DNA of 9,590 nt from an uncultured Mollicutes bacterium (GTDB lineage: Bacteria > Bacillota_I > Bacilli_A > MAG-NZ), in assembly GCA_913064935.1 (NCBI GenBank), contig CAJYBF010000023.1:1-9590 (forward strand), in the 5' to 3' direction. Within the stretch, counting starts at the first letter, position 1. The number at the start of each line of letters is the position of its first letter. A program made the translations under genes and the position numbers. The notes under the pieces are model-generated. The model made no database searches. It had not been told where the DNA came from and saw nothing but the letters and a program-made list of their open reading frames with translations. This document shows, in pieces, positions 1-6,787 of this stretch.

Positions 1-798
1 TCCAAGAACGGTAACAGTAATCAAAAGTGATGGAACGAGTATATCTATCATTCTACCCTCAACACTACCTAATAACGTCCACACTACAACCCCGAGGATA
101 GCACCTACCATAGCCATTCCAAATGCTAATAGTATTCTTAACAAAAGTTTATAATTGACTGTGAATTCCTTAATATCAAACTCATCAACATATTCTAATT
201 CTATATCACTAGTGACATATGAGTCACTAGTGCTTGTTTTTAAAAATCTAGACAGCAATGGTTTACATCCCAGTAGTAAAAATAAATAGAATATTGCTCC
301 TATAACCATATCTGATAAATTAGCTACACCTATAACGTTAGCATCAAGACCAAAGATGCTAGCGATTGCATTTAAATTCGGTGTTCCACCTGTGTATAAT
401 CCAACTGCCATTCCTGAAAGTTCTGCGCCATTGGCTATTGTCCTACCATAAACGTAGAAGGCAATAGTACTGACTACTACTGCTGAAATCAATAAGGAAA
501 CAAAAGATTTCAAAACCATTTTTGAGAGTTTCCTAGTTTCCATTAAATTTGCACTAAACAATAATAAGGGAATCGCAACAGCGATTGCAGCGTGGCTTCC
601 TATCTCACCAACATCAGTATTTAAAGTAAAATCAATCCCAATTTTATTGATTAAGAATATAATTATCGCAACTAAAATCCCTAGAAAATAAGCTGTTCCA
701 ATAGTCCCAATCCACCTTGTAATAACAAACTTAGAATATCTTATAATAAGTAAAGGAACTAAAAATATCATTGATACTTGAAGTAATATAATAATCAT
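1..798 (-). CDS. DUF819 (YjcL-like) multi-pass membrane protein, partial (C-terminus beyond the left edge)
   Basis: The frame is open from an ATG at 798-796 down to position 1, giving 266 residues without a stop; the end is outside the window. The translation is very hydrophobic, with repeated blocks of about 20 apolar residues fitting several membrane helices. A polar, acidic loop near residues 189-213 (around SDSYVTSDIELEYVDEFD) separates two halves. The motif YTGGTPNLNAI near residues 134-144 is the conserved block I associate with DUF819, whose members are about 390-400 residues long and are probable permease-like membrane proteins of unknown substrate. The start ATG directly follows the TAA of the upstream gene, so the two are almost certainly co-transcribed and translationally coupled. 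The family call comes from recalled motif similarity; the function is unknown. Confidence 0.72.
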   Translation of the reverse strand, partial: MIIILLQVSMIFLVPLLIIRYSKFVITRWIGTIGTAYFLGILVAIIIFLINKIGIDFTLNTDVGEIGSHAAIAVAIPLLLFSANLMETRKLSKMVLKSFVSLLISAVVVSTIAFYVYGRTIANGAELSGMAVGLYTGGTPNLNAIASIFGLDANVIGVANLSDMVIGAIFYLFLLLGCKPLLSRFLKTSTSDSYVTSDIELEYVDEFDIKEFTVNYKLLLRILLAFGMAMVGAILGVVVWTLLGSVEGRMIDILVPSLLITVTVLG

Positions 799-1893
799 TT
801 ATTTAACCTCTTTCCCGTATATGCGGTATATTTTAGTGATTTCTCCACCAAACTTTCTAAAAGCATTAATTGGTTTTGGGTTGTCTTCCATCATCGTCCC
901 AGCCTCAAAGTCGGTGATTCCCTCATCAACAAAATCATCAAAAATCACTTTGAACATATGACCTATTAATCCCCCATTTTGGTACTCAGGTACAATATAC
1001 TGCATTTGCCCTCTTGCTCTTGTGATTCTTTTTTTATAGTATAGAATCCTTAGTGGTAGAATTCTACCTTTTGTTTTTTTAAACACCTGATTAAAATCAG
1101 GCATAACTAAACAAAATCCAACTGGCTTATTTGTTTTATTTTCTCGAGCTATTTTGACGAACTTCGGATTGACAAAAGCACGCATTTGTCTTGCAGTTTC
1201 TTTGATTAGTTCCATGTCTGGTGCATCTTGATAAATCACTTCACTAGTTGAAGCTTTGATAATAATTTCTACGTCTTTTAAGTCTCTATCAAAGTTCTTA
1301 AAATCAAGGCTATCCACCCTAACATCGTTATTTCTTAAAAAGAACCTACTGAATGTATTCAGTCTTTTCTTTGATTTTTCATTAACATCAGCATTAAGTA
1401 ATACAGTGTCAACCGCTTTTTCATATCCGTATTGTTCTAGTAAAGTTTGATAGTAATCATAGTTATATGATGTAAATATTGAAGGCATTGAATCAAAGCC
1501 TTTAATCATTATCCCTCTTCTTGTGTCAGGATCAAACGGACTAAAAGTCCCTTCACTGTAATTAATTCCTTTTGTCTTCATATCAACTTCCATATAGCTA
1601 AATAACTCTTCGACAACTGAGATATTATTTATACTATCGAAATAAGAATAGTAGCATATTTCTTTTCCTTGCTTCTTGCTATCTCCATAAGTAAAAAGTA
1701 GTCTTCCTAAAATCTGTCCATCTCTTTCACATAAGATTGCCTTATATGCTTTATCCTTTAGTACCAAATTTGTTAATTCTTTTTTCTGAGCATAAAAAAT
1801 AGGAAATACATGGTACTTATCATTTTTATATAGATCCTTGATAAAGTAAACAAATCTGTATAAATCCTTTTTTGAATTGATATCGATAATCAT
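799..1893 (-). CDS. GNAT-fold acyltransferase-like protein (YghO-like family)
   Basis: This 364-residue protein resembles the long bacterial proteins with a C-terminal GNAT N-acetyltransferase fold. The N-terminal third has the family-like pattern of a KDLYRFVYFIKDLYKND helix, then an ERDGQILGRLLF strand pair. The middle has SPFDPDTRRGIMIKGFD, matching the 'G..D.D..GMLVEGFD' block of the family. The C-terminal part has KPVGFCLVMPDFNQ and QYIVPEYQNGGLIGHMFKVI, the position of the acetyl-CoA binding loop; the canonical Q/RxxGxG/A is only loosely kept (YQNGGLIG). The substrate is unknown. I chose the ATG at 1893 because GGGAG lies 7 bases upstream; a TTG at 1923 would add ten residues but falls within the promoter -10 element. 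No signal peptide is visible. It is the first gene of a unit with the DUF819 gene and has its own promoter. Confidence 0.7.
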   Translation of the reverse strand: MIIDINSKKDLYRFVYFIKDLYKNDKYHVFPIFYAQKKELTNLVLKDKAYKAILCERDGQILGRLLFTYGDSKKQGKEICYYSYFDSINNISVVEELFSYMEVDMKTKGINYSEGTFSPFDPDTRRGIMIKGFDSMPSIFTSYNYDYYQTLLEQYGYEKAVDTVLLNADVNEKSKKRLNTFSRFFLRNNDVRVDSLDFKNFDRDLKDVEIIIKASTSEVIYQDAPDMELIKETARQMRAFVNPKFVKIARENKTNKPVGFCLVMPDFNQVFKKTKGRILPLRILYYKKRITRARGQMQYIVPEYQNGGLIGHMFKVIFDDFVDEGITDFEAGTMMEDNPKPINAFRKFGGEITKIYRIYGKEVK

Positions 1894-1900
1894 ATTATAT

Positions 1901-1905
1901 CTCCC
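1901..1905 (-). promoter_or_regulatory. Ribosome binding site fixing the start of the GNAT-like gene
   Basis: On the minus strand GGGAG is followed by 7 bases and then ATG at 1893-1891. This favours the internal ATG over the in-frame TTG at 1923. Confidence 0.65.
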
Positions 1906-1922
1906 ATAAAATTTGTAGTTCA

Positions 1923-1931
1923 ATTATATCA
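1923..1931 (-). promoter_or_regulatory. Extended -10 promoter for the GNAT-like/DUF819 unit
   Basis: The minus strand reads TGATATAAT here, a perfect TATAAT with the upstream TGn extension. It lies about 30 bases before the ATG at 1893 and just after the terminator of the preceding unit. At the -35 distance there is only a weak match, which an extended -10 can tolerate. A perfect 6-bp inverted repeat with a 2-base centre, ATAAAACATTTTAT at 1931-1944, sits in the spacer and could be an operator, but in such AT-rich DNA it may be chance. Confidence 0.55.
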
Positions 1932-1977
1932 TAAAACATTTTATGGAAGTCTAAAAAATTCAATAATTTCCAAAAGA

Positions 1978-2001
1978 AAAACTCGTATATTTACGAGTTT
2001 T
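1978..2001 (-). terminator. Intrinsic terminator after the rlmA-like gene
   Basis: There is a perfect 10-bp stem (AAAACTCGTA at 1978-1987 pairs with 1992-2001) with a 4-base loop. On the minus strand it is followed by a T-rich tail (TCTTTTG), starting 14 bases after the TAG at 2016. The symmetric flanks could allow it to work in both directions, but no plus-strand gene needs it. It probably ends transcription entering from the microcompartment operon and rlmA. Confidence 0.8.
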
Positions 2002-2015
2002 CTTGTTTCATAGAT

Positions 2016-2885
2016 CTAATTAATTTTATTCTTATATACATCTATAATAACTTCTATTCCTACGTCAAGAGAATCCAAAGCATATAAATTCTCTTTTGAC
2101 TCTTTTGTTGTCATCCAATAATGCGGAGTCATTAGCAATAAATCTTTGAGTTCCTCTTTTTTTAAGTAGATCGTCTCTTTTATAATTTTTCTATCTACTT
2201 TACTAAAATTATATGAGTCAAATTCGTTTCTATTTTCTTCTTTTTCTATAATACTGGGATAAATAACTTTCTTCATTTCCATTAAATGATCTCTATTTGG
2301 GTTTATAACAATGACTAGTTCATTGGGTTTAAGAACTCTTTCAGACTCAGTCCATTTAATCGGACTAAAAACAGATATAACCAAATCTACTGAGTTATCA
2401 TGATAAGGTAATTTGTTGTTAGTACCAACTATCCAACTAATTTCCTTACTTAACTTAGCTGCAGTATTCATTCCGTTTTTAGAGATATCAATTCCATAGT
2501 AGCCGATATTTTCATTTGCCATATATTCTTCTAGATTTATCAAGTAATAACCGATACCACAACCTATATCTAAAATCGAGTAGTTTTCATTACCATCTAC
2601 TAAGTATTGGTCTACAGTTTCATTTAAGGAATTAGATATGATTTTTTAATATCCTCCGTATAGAATGTTCTTTCTTGCTTCCAGCATTTCTGCAGAATCT
2701 CAATGTATTAAAGACTTATTTTTATTACTTATGAGCAGGTTTACATATCCTTTCTTAGATATGTCATATGAATGATTATTGGCACAACAAAAAAGTCTTT
2801 TAGTCTTATTTTCAACTAGCGACTCATTGCATATTGGACATTTAATAATAGAATTTTCTACATTCATAATACCCACCATTTTCAT
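2016..2885 (-). pseudogene. rlmA: rlmA-like 23S rRNA (guanine-N1)-methyltransferase with two in-frame stops
   Basis: RlmA-type enzymes methylate a guanine of helix 35 in 23S rRNA using SAM. The whole protein can be read in one frame from ATG at 2885 to TAG at 2016 (289 codons, normal family length). In order it shows an N-terminal zinc site (CPIC then CCANNH), the block KKGYVNLL, DSAEMLEARKNIL, SAM motif I LDIGCGIGYY, YGIDISK, and C-terminal LLLMTPHYW. Two nonsense codons interrupt it: TGA at 2700-2702, where relatives have the glycine of 'GDSAEM', and TAA at 2646-2648 after LYGGY, where E. coli RlmA has tyrosine. No frameshift is visible, so decay looks recent. Automatic annotation may give two pieces, 2700-2885 (zinc finger) and 2016-2543 (methyltransferase part). 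The start could also be the ATG of MNVENS. It lies 18 bases after pta. Confidence 0.8.
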
Positions 2886-2903
2886 TCTTTTTCTGTGACA
2901 TGT

Positions 2904-3896
2904 TTAAAGATTTTGTGATTGGATAGCAGTTATTGCTACAACTGTAATTATATCATCACTTGAGCATCCCCTTGATAAATCATTTACAGGTTTACTTAAT
3001 CCTTGAGTTATAGGTCCATAAGCGTCAGCTTTAGCTAACCTTTGAACTAGTTTATAACCAATATTCCCAGCTTGAAGATCAGGGAATACTAACACATTCG
3101 CATATCCTGCTACATTACTATGGGGCGCTTTCAGTTTAGCAACTGATGGCACTATTGCTGCATCAAGTTGCAATTCCCCATCTATTTTAAGATTAGGATA
3201 TTTTGATTTAACTGTTTCAGTCGCAGTTATTACCTTATTAACTAACTCACTACTTGCACTTCCAAGTGTTGAATATGAAAGCATAGCTACTAATGGTTCA
3301 TAGTCTGTTAAGTAATCAAAGGATTTTGCGGTTTGAACAGCTATCTCTGAGAGTTCATTAGCATTTGGGTTTTCAATCAAGCCACAGTCAGCAAAAGCAA
3401 ATACACCATTACTACCAAAATCTGAATTAGGTACATCCATTAGGAAGAATGATGATACGATTTTTACATCAGGTGCTGTTCTAAGAATTTGTAGAGCAGG
3501 TCTTAAAACATCTCCAGTAGAATTTATTGATCCCGCTACCATCCCATCAGCATCTGAAGATTTAACCATCATAACACCGTAATATAATGTGTTAATAACA
3601 AGCTCATCAGCTTTTTCTTTGGTCATTCCTTTGGCTTTTCGAAGTTCAAATAACATGGCGCTGTATTGTTTCAGTTTGTTTGAACGCTCGACAAAAATTA
3701 CTTCTATTCCTTCATTTTGCAATTTCGCTACTTCATCATTTTTATCAGCTTCATTAATCAAAACAATCACTTCAGCGATATTTTGATTATGTAATTTCCT
3801 AGCTGCATCTATTACACGTTGGTCCTTCCCCTCTGGAAGAACTATCGTTCGTTTACTTTTTTTTGCTTGTTTAATTATTTTATTTAAAATACTCAT
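2904..3896 (-). CDS. pta: Phosphate acetyltransferase (Pta/EutD type) of the microcompartment operon
   Basis: Pta converts acetyl-CoA and phosphate to acetyl-phosphate, recycling CoA and, with acetate kinase, yielding ATP. The 330-residue protein has the single-domain length of EutD/Pta. Family blocks are IVLPEGKDQRVIDAA near the N-terminus, DGMVAGSINSTGDVLRPALQ in the middle, ANVLVFPDLQAGNIGYKLVQR, and the C-terminal GPITQGLSKPVNDLSRGCSSDD, which holds the conserved Ser-Arg region of the active site. I preferred ATG at 3896 because GAAGAG lies 8 bases upstream; a GTG at 3905 would add three residues. There is no added N-terminal targeting helix: it begins with the usual short Pta helix. It is the last metabolic gene of the operon, a few bases after a EutN-like gene. 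It is a classical Pta rather than the unrelated PduL-type enzyme found in many other metabolosomes. Confidence 0.93.
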   Translation of the reverse strand: MSILNKIIKQAKKSKRTIVLPEGKDQRVIDAARKLHNQNIAEVIVLINEADKNDEVAKLQNEGIEVIFVERSNKLKQYSAMLFELRKAKGMTKEKADELVINTLYYGVMMVKSSDADGMVAGSINSTGDVLRPALQILRTAPDVKIVSSFFLMDVPNSDFGSNGVFAFADCGLIENPNANELSEIAVQTAKSFDYLTDYEPLVAMLSYSTLGSASSELVNKVITATETVKSKYPNLKIDGELQLDAAIVPSVAKLKAPHSNVAGYANVLVFPDLQAGNIGYKLVQRLAKADAYGPITQGLSKPVNDLSRGCSSDDIITVVAITAIQSQNL

Positions 3897-3911
3897 TTTA
3901 ATCACTCTTCA

Positions 3912-4208
3912 CTATTTAGTAGTTACAGAATTGTTTTCAGTCGAAAACGAATCAACAATTCCAGCGATACATAGTTCAATTGGCGCAATGTTACTTTTAG
4001 CATCAGTAATCATTCTTGCAGATCCACCTTCAGCTAGTATAATAACTAAATCGCCGATCCCTGCTCCAACGCCATCAACAGCAAGCATTTCATTTCCAAA
4101 AGGCTCCAAAAAATCATCCACCGGTTGAACAAATAGAAGTTTTTTCCCTTTAAGTGTTTCATTTTTATGCGTTGAGACTAAATTCCCTACTACTTTCGCA
4201 AGTTGCAT
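3912..4208 (-). CDS. BMC pentameric vertex protein (EutN/CcmL family), copy nearest pta
   Basis: This 98-residue protein of the EutN/CcmL (BMC-P) family would form pentamers capping the vertices of the shell. It starts MQLAKVVGNLVST, then has KLLFVQPVDDFLEP, the conserved AVDGVGAGIGDLV turn, GGSARMITDAK and the final strand IAGIVDSF. Length is typical. A good ribosome site (AGAGGTGA) precedes the ATG at 4208. It is the third of three divergent BMC-P genes in this operon, 25 bases after the second and just before pta. Short polar tail (STENNSVTTK). No enzymatic role is expected. Confidence 0.93.
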   Translation of the reverse strand: MQLAKVVGNLVSTHKNETLKGKKLLFVQPVDDFLEPFGNEMLAVDGVGAGIGDLVIILAEGGSARMITDAKSNIAPIELCIAGIVDSFSTENNSVTTK

Positions 4209-4233
4209 ATTACTTCACCTCTTATCTAAGGTC

Positions 4234-4503
4234 TTAAACTTTTCGGTAAACACTATCAATTATTCCAGTAATTCCAGCATCAACACATGCGGTTGGTATA
4301 GGAAGGTTCATTGCACCTTCTTTACTTTTAGAATAAAAAACATATTCTCCAACTCCTGCACCAAATGTATCAGCCGCAACTATGGCTTGTCCAAATGCCA
4401 CATGTTTTGAGTTACAAGGCTGAATAACCAATAATGTAATTCCTTTTATTTCTTTGACTTTTACTGTAGACGTAACCATACCAATAACTTTAGCCATTTG
4501 CAT
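4234..4503 (-). CDS. BMC pentameric vertex protein (EutN/CcmL family), middle copy
   Basis: This is an 89-residue EutN/CcmL-family shell pentamer. It starts MQMAKVIGMVTST and continues LLVIQPCNSKHV, AADTFGAGVGEYVFY and the final VDAGITGIIDSV. It differs from its two neighbours: the usual G-S-S-A/G-R turn is replaced by SKEGAMNLPIP, a pattern seen in another EutN subgroup. The three copies therefore are probably not interchangeable. The ATG at 4503 begins one base after the rpiB stop codon, and its ribosome site (AGGGGA) lies inside the end of rpiB, so the two are translationally coupled. Confidence 0.92.
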   Translation of the reverse strand: MQMAKVIGMVTSTVKVKEIKGITLLVIQPCNSKHVAFGQAIVAADTFGAGVGEYVFYSKSKEGAMNLPIPTACVDAGITGIIDSVYRKV

Positions 4504-4504
4504 A

Positions 4505-4969
4505 TTAACGTCCCCTAAAATCTAGTAATCTTTTTTCTACATCCAATATAGTTTTTATACGCTTGATATTACGTTCCCCTTCGAATTTAGTCGTCAGAAA
4601 GGTTTTAACTATTTCTTTAGCAACACCCGGTCCTACAACCATACTTCCAAGGGTTAATACATTCGCACCATTATGATGGCGACTGTTTTCTGCGGTGTAT
4701 ATTTCGTTAGCGCAGGCAGCTAATACACCTGGTACTTTATTAGCCATCATTGCTGAACCAATACCAGCACCATCAATCATAATTCCAAAATCACATTTCT
4801 TTGTTGACACTGCGTGTGAAACTAAGAATGCATAATCAGGATAGTCGCATCTTGTTTTGTTATAAGTACCAAAGTCTTCAAACTCTAAATGCAATTCCTC
4901 AGTAAGATGTTTTTTTAAAATCTCTTTTAATTCATAACCACCATGGTCACATCCAATTGCTATTTTCAT
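4505..4969 (-). CDS. rpiB: RpiB/LacAB-family sugar-phosphate isomerase of the microcompartment
   Basis: This 154-residue protein belongs to the RpiB/LacAB family, which interconverts aldose and ketose phosphates such as ribose-5-phosphate and ribulose-5-phosphate. Family landmarks are IGCDHGGYELK at the N-terminus, the phosphate-binding GAGIGSAMMANK near 67-78, SRHHNGANVLTLGS with the ring-opening His around 99, and FEGERNIKRI near the C-terminus. A striking change is Asp66 in MIDGAGIG where E. coli RpiB has its catalytic base Cys (ICGTGVG), so activity or substrate may differ. A strong AAGGAG site precedes ATG 4969 and lies inside the end of the preceding EutN gene, two bases away. Lying between shell genes, it is very likely lumenal or shell-associated, though no targeting peptide is evident. 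Confidence 0.9.
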   Translation of the reverse strand: MKIAIGCDHGGYELKEILKKHLTEELHLEFEDFGTYNKTRCDYPDYAFLVSHAVSTKKCDFGIMIDGAGIGSAMMANKVPGVLAACANEIYTAENSRHHNGANVLTLGSMVVGPGVAKEIVKTFLTTKFEGERNIKRIKTILDVEKRLLDFRGR

Positions 4970-4971
4970 GA

Positions 4972-5277
4972 TTATATCTCCTTACTATTTTTACTGAAGA
5001 CATTCTTACCTTCAATATCAATATAATCTACAATAGCCATTATTGTTGCATCCACTGGTTTATCCTTAGTTACTTCAGTTAATCGACCTGAACTTCCGCC
5101 AACTACTAAAACTATTTCTTGATCGCCAGCACCAACAGCATCGATTGCCACTGCAGGTTTTCCTTCATCTTTAAATGTAACTAAATTCACTGGCTGTACT
5201 ACTTGCATTTTCAAACCGTTCATACGCGCATCTTTTTGCGTGCATACAACAGTTCCAATTACTCTAGCAGCATACAT
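4972..5277 (-). CDS. BMC pentameric vertex protein (EutN/CcmL family), copy after deoC
   Basis: This 101-residue EutN/CcmL-family protein would cap shell vertices. It begins MYAARVIGTVVCTQKD, then has MQVVQPVNLVTF, the conserved AIDAVGAGDQEIVLVVGGSSGR turn region (the classical G-S-S-G-R form), and the last strand IMAIVDYIDIEG. Length is slightly above the usual 85-95 because of a charged tail (KNVFSKNSKEI). A GAGG ribosome site precedes ATG 5277. It is the first of the three BMC-P genes, placed between deoC and rpiB, so vertex proteins and enzymes alternate here. Confidence 0.93.
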   Translation of the reverse strand: MYAARVIGTVVCTQKDARMNGLKMQVVQPVNLVTFKDEGKPAVAIDAVGAGDQEIVLVVGGSSGRLTEVTKDKPVDATIMAIVDYIDIEGKNVFSKNSKEI

Positions 5278-5299
5278 ATATATTCCTCTTTTCTAGACA

Positions 5300-6064
5300 T
5301 TAATAAGTTCCAGTTGAAGGTTTTGTACCTTTAACAATATTAAGCCCTGAACTTGTTCCAATTCTTGTTGCTCCAGCGTTTATCATAGCTCTAGCTGTTT
5401 CAGTATCACGAACTCCACCAGATGCTTTAACTCCTAATTTTGGCCCTACAACTCTACGCATAAGTCTTATGTCCTCGATAGTTGCTCCTCCTTTGTTAAA
5501 TCCAGTAGAAGTTTTAACAAAATCAGCCCCAGCCATCTTAGCTATAGTACAAGCTTTTATCTTTTCTTCTTCATTTAACAAATTCGTCTCTAAGATAACT
5601 TTAAGTATTGTACGGCCTCTTGCAGCACCTCTAACACCTTCAATATCCCTTTTAACTATATCCCAGTCGCCAGATTTTAAAGCACCGATATTGATAACCA
5701 TATCGATTTCATCTGCTCCACCTTTTAAAGCATCAATAGTTTCATCTACTTTCGCTCTTGTAGTAGAAGCACCTAATGGGAATCCTACAACACAACAAGT
5801 ATCAACACCTGTTCCAGATAAAAGACGAGACACTAAAGTTACGTAATGCGTATTAACGCATACAGATTTAAACTTATATTGAATCGCTTCTTCACAAACT
5901 CTCTTAATATCAGAAGCAGATGCTTCTGGTTTCAAAAGTGTATGGTCAATAAGTGATGCAAGATCATCGCTACTTGAATCATTATTTAAAGCTCCATTAT
6001 TCTCTTTAGCAATTTTACGATATACCTCTTCGGCAATTCGATCAATTAATTTATCTAGTTCCAT
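5300..6064 (-). CDS. deoC: Deoxyribose-phosphate aldolase with N-terminal encapsulation peptide
   Basis: DeoC (class I aldolase, DERA) cleaves 2-deoxyribose-5-phosphate to acetaldehyde and glyceraldehyde-3-phosphate. In the 254-residue product the barrel runs from about residue 34 (LASLIDHTLLKPEA). The catalytic set is present: Asp121 in EIDMVINIGALKSG, the Schiff-base Lys184 in VKTSTGF, Lys213 in VKASGG, and a C-terminal Tyr254 as in E. coli DeoC. Residues 1-21 (MELDKLIDRIAEEVYRKIAK and E) form an amphipathic helix joined by a polar linker (NNGALNNDSSSDD), the form of a peptide that directs cargo into microcompartments and which free DeoC lacks. It would therefore supply acetaldehyde inside the shell. 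It follows the two hexameric shell genes and precedes a EutN gene. Confidence 0.96.
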   Translation of the reverse strand: MELDKLIDRIAEEVYRKIAKENNGALNNDSSSDDLASLIDHTLLKPEASASDIKRVCEEAIQYKFKSVCVNTHYVTLVSRLLSGTGVDTCCVVGFPLGASTTRAKVDETIDALKGGADEIDMVINIGALKSGDWDIVKRDIEGVRGAARGRTILKVILETNLLNEEEKIKACTIAKMAGADFVKTSTGFNKGGATIEDIRLMRRVVGPKLGVKASGGVRDTETARAMINAGATRIGTSSGLNIVKGTKPSTGTY

Positions 6065-6103
6065 CTAATCAACTCTTTCCAATTTGCTTTTTTGTATATC
6101 TAA

Positions 6104-6370
6104 TTACTTTAGTAATGTTTCAACATCTGCATGTGGTCTTGGGATTACGTGCACTGAAACTAATTCTCCAACACGACGAACTGCATCTGCCCCTGCTTCA
6201 GTAGCTGCTTTAACTGCTCCAACATCTCCACGTACCATTACTGTTACTAAACCATGACCAATTTTTTCTGTTCCGATTAAAGTTACATTTGCTGCTTTAA
6301 CCATTGTGTCGGCTGCTTCAATTGCACCGACTAAACCTCTTGTTTCTATTAATCCTAATGCTTCTTTCAT
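6104..6370 (-). CDS. BMC hexameric shell protein (PduA/EutM family), short copy
   Basis: This 88-residue single BMC-domain (BMC-H) protein forms hexamers tiling the shell facets. It has the typical order: [27 protein letters not shown], the pore loop [25 protein letters not shown] and [14 protein letters not shown]. The pore-lining segment reads IGHG, where PduA, EutM and CcmK have IGSG, so His39 probably lines the central channel. A strong GGAGG ribosome site precedes ATG 6370. It is about 94% identical over 82 residues to the adjacent longer copy, pointing to a recent duplication or gene conversion. The last residues (VETLLK) replace the long tail of its twin. Confidence 0.95.
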   Translation of the reverse strand: MKEALGLIETRGLVGAIEAADTMVKAANVTLIGTEKIGHGLVTVMVRGDVGAVKAATEAGADAVRRVGELVSVHVIPRPHADVETLLK

Positions 6371-6428
6371 ATTTGTTCCTCCACTTTTTCTTCTTATTAT
6401 TTCTCAATTTAATTCATTTACCTATTAT

Positions 6429-6761
6429 TCAGCAATTATCTTCTAGTACTTTTTGACAATTATCCTTCTTAGTGCTTTTTGATGCTTCTGTCTCTCCATA
6501 CACTACACCTTTCAGATCTGCATGTGGTCTTGGAATTACATGAACTGAAACTAACTCTCCAACACGACGTACTGCATCAGATCCCGCTTCTGTAGCTGCT
6601 TTAACTGCACCAACATCACCACGTACCATTACTGTAACTAAACCGTGACCAATTCTCTCAGTACCAACCAACTTAACATTTGCTGCTTTAACCATTGCGT
6701 CAGCTGCTTCAATTGCGCCAACTAAACCTCTTGTTTCAATTAATCCTAATGCTTCTTTCAT
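6429..6761 (-). CDS. BMC hexameric shell protein (PduA/EutM family) with extended cysteine-bearing tail
   Basis: The first 82 residues are a BMC-H domain that differs from the neighbouring copy at only five positions and shares the IGHG pore motif. After HAD the protein continues for 28 residues ([18 protein letters not shown] followed by [10 protein letters not shown]), ending with two cysteines, Cys102 and Cys110. Normal BMC-H proteins end near 90-95 residues. The tail could lie on a shell face, bind cargo or form disulfides or a metal site; this is inference. It ends in TGA, the only intact gene here to do so. An AAGGAG site lies 10 bases before ATG 6761. The 58-base gap to the next copy (6371-6428) has no visible hairpin. 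Confidence 0.93.
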   Translation of the reverse strand: MKEALGLIETRGLVGAIEAADAMVKAANVKLVGTERIGHGLVTVMVRGDVGAVKAATEAGSDAVRRVGELVSVHVIPRPHADLKGVVYGETEASKSTKKDNCQKVLEDNC

Positions 6762-6787
6762 AGTCGTTTTTCTCCTTTTTATTTTTT

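Noticed and set aside
1924..2015. Small gene between the rlmA-like and GNAT-like genes
   Set aside because: The stretch is accounted for by the terminator hairpin and the extended -10 promoter; no start codon with a ribosome site and open frame is present.
5469..5846. A plus-strand open frame of 125 codons opposite deoC (similar ones at 1256-1450, 3589-3786, 3931-4128 and 6861-7235)
   Set aside because: Each lies fully antisense to a well-supported gene, has a low-complexity composition and shows no ribosome site or family motif that I recognise.
6371..6428. Possible terminator or attenuator between the two BMC-H genes
   Set aside because: The 58 bases are AT-rich but contain no stem of useful length; only the ribosome site of the second gene is evident.
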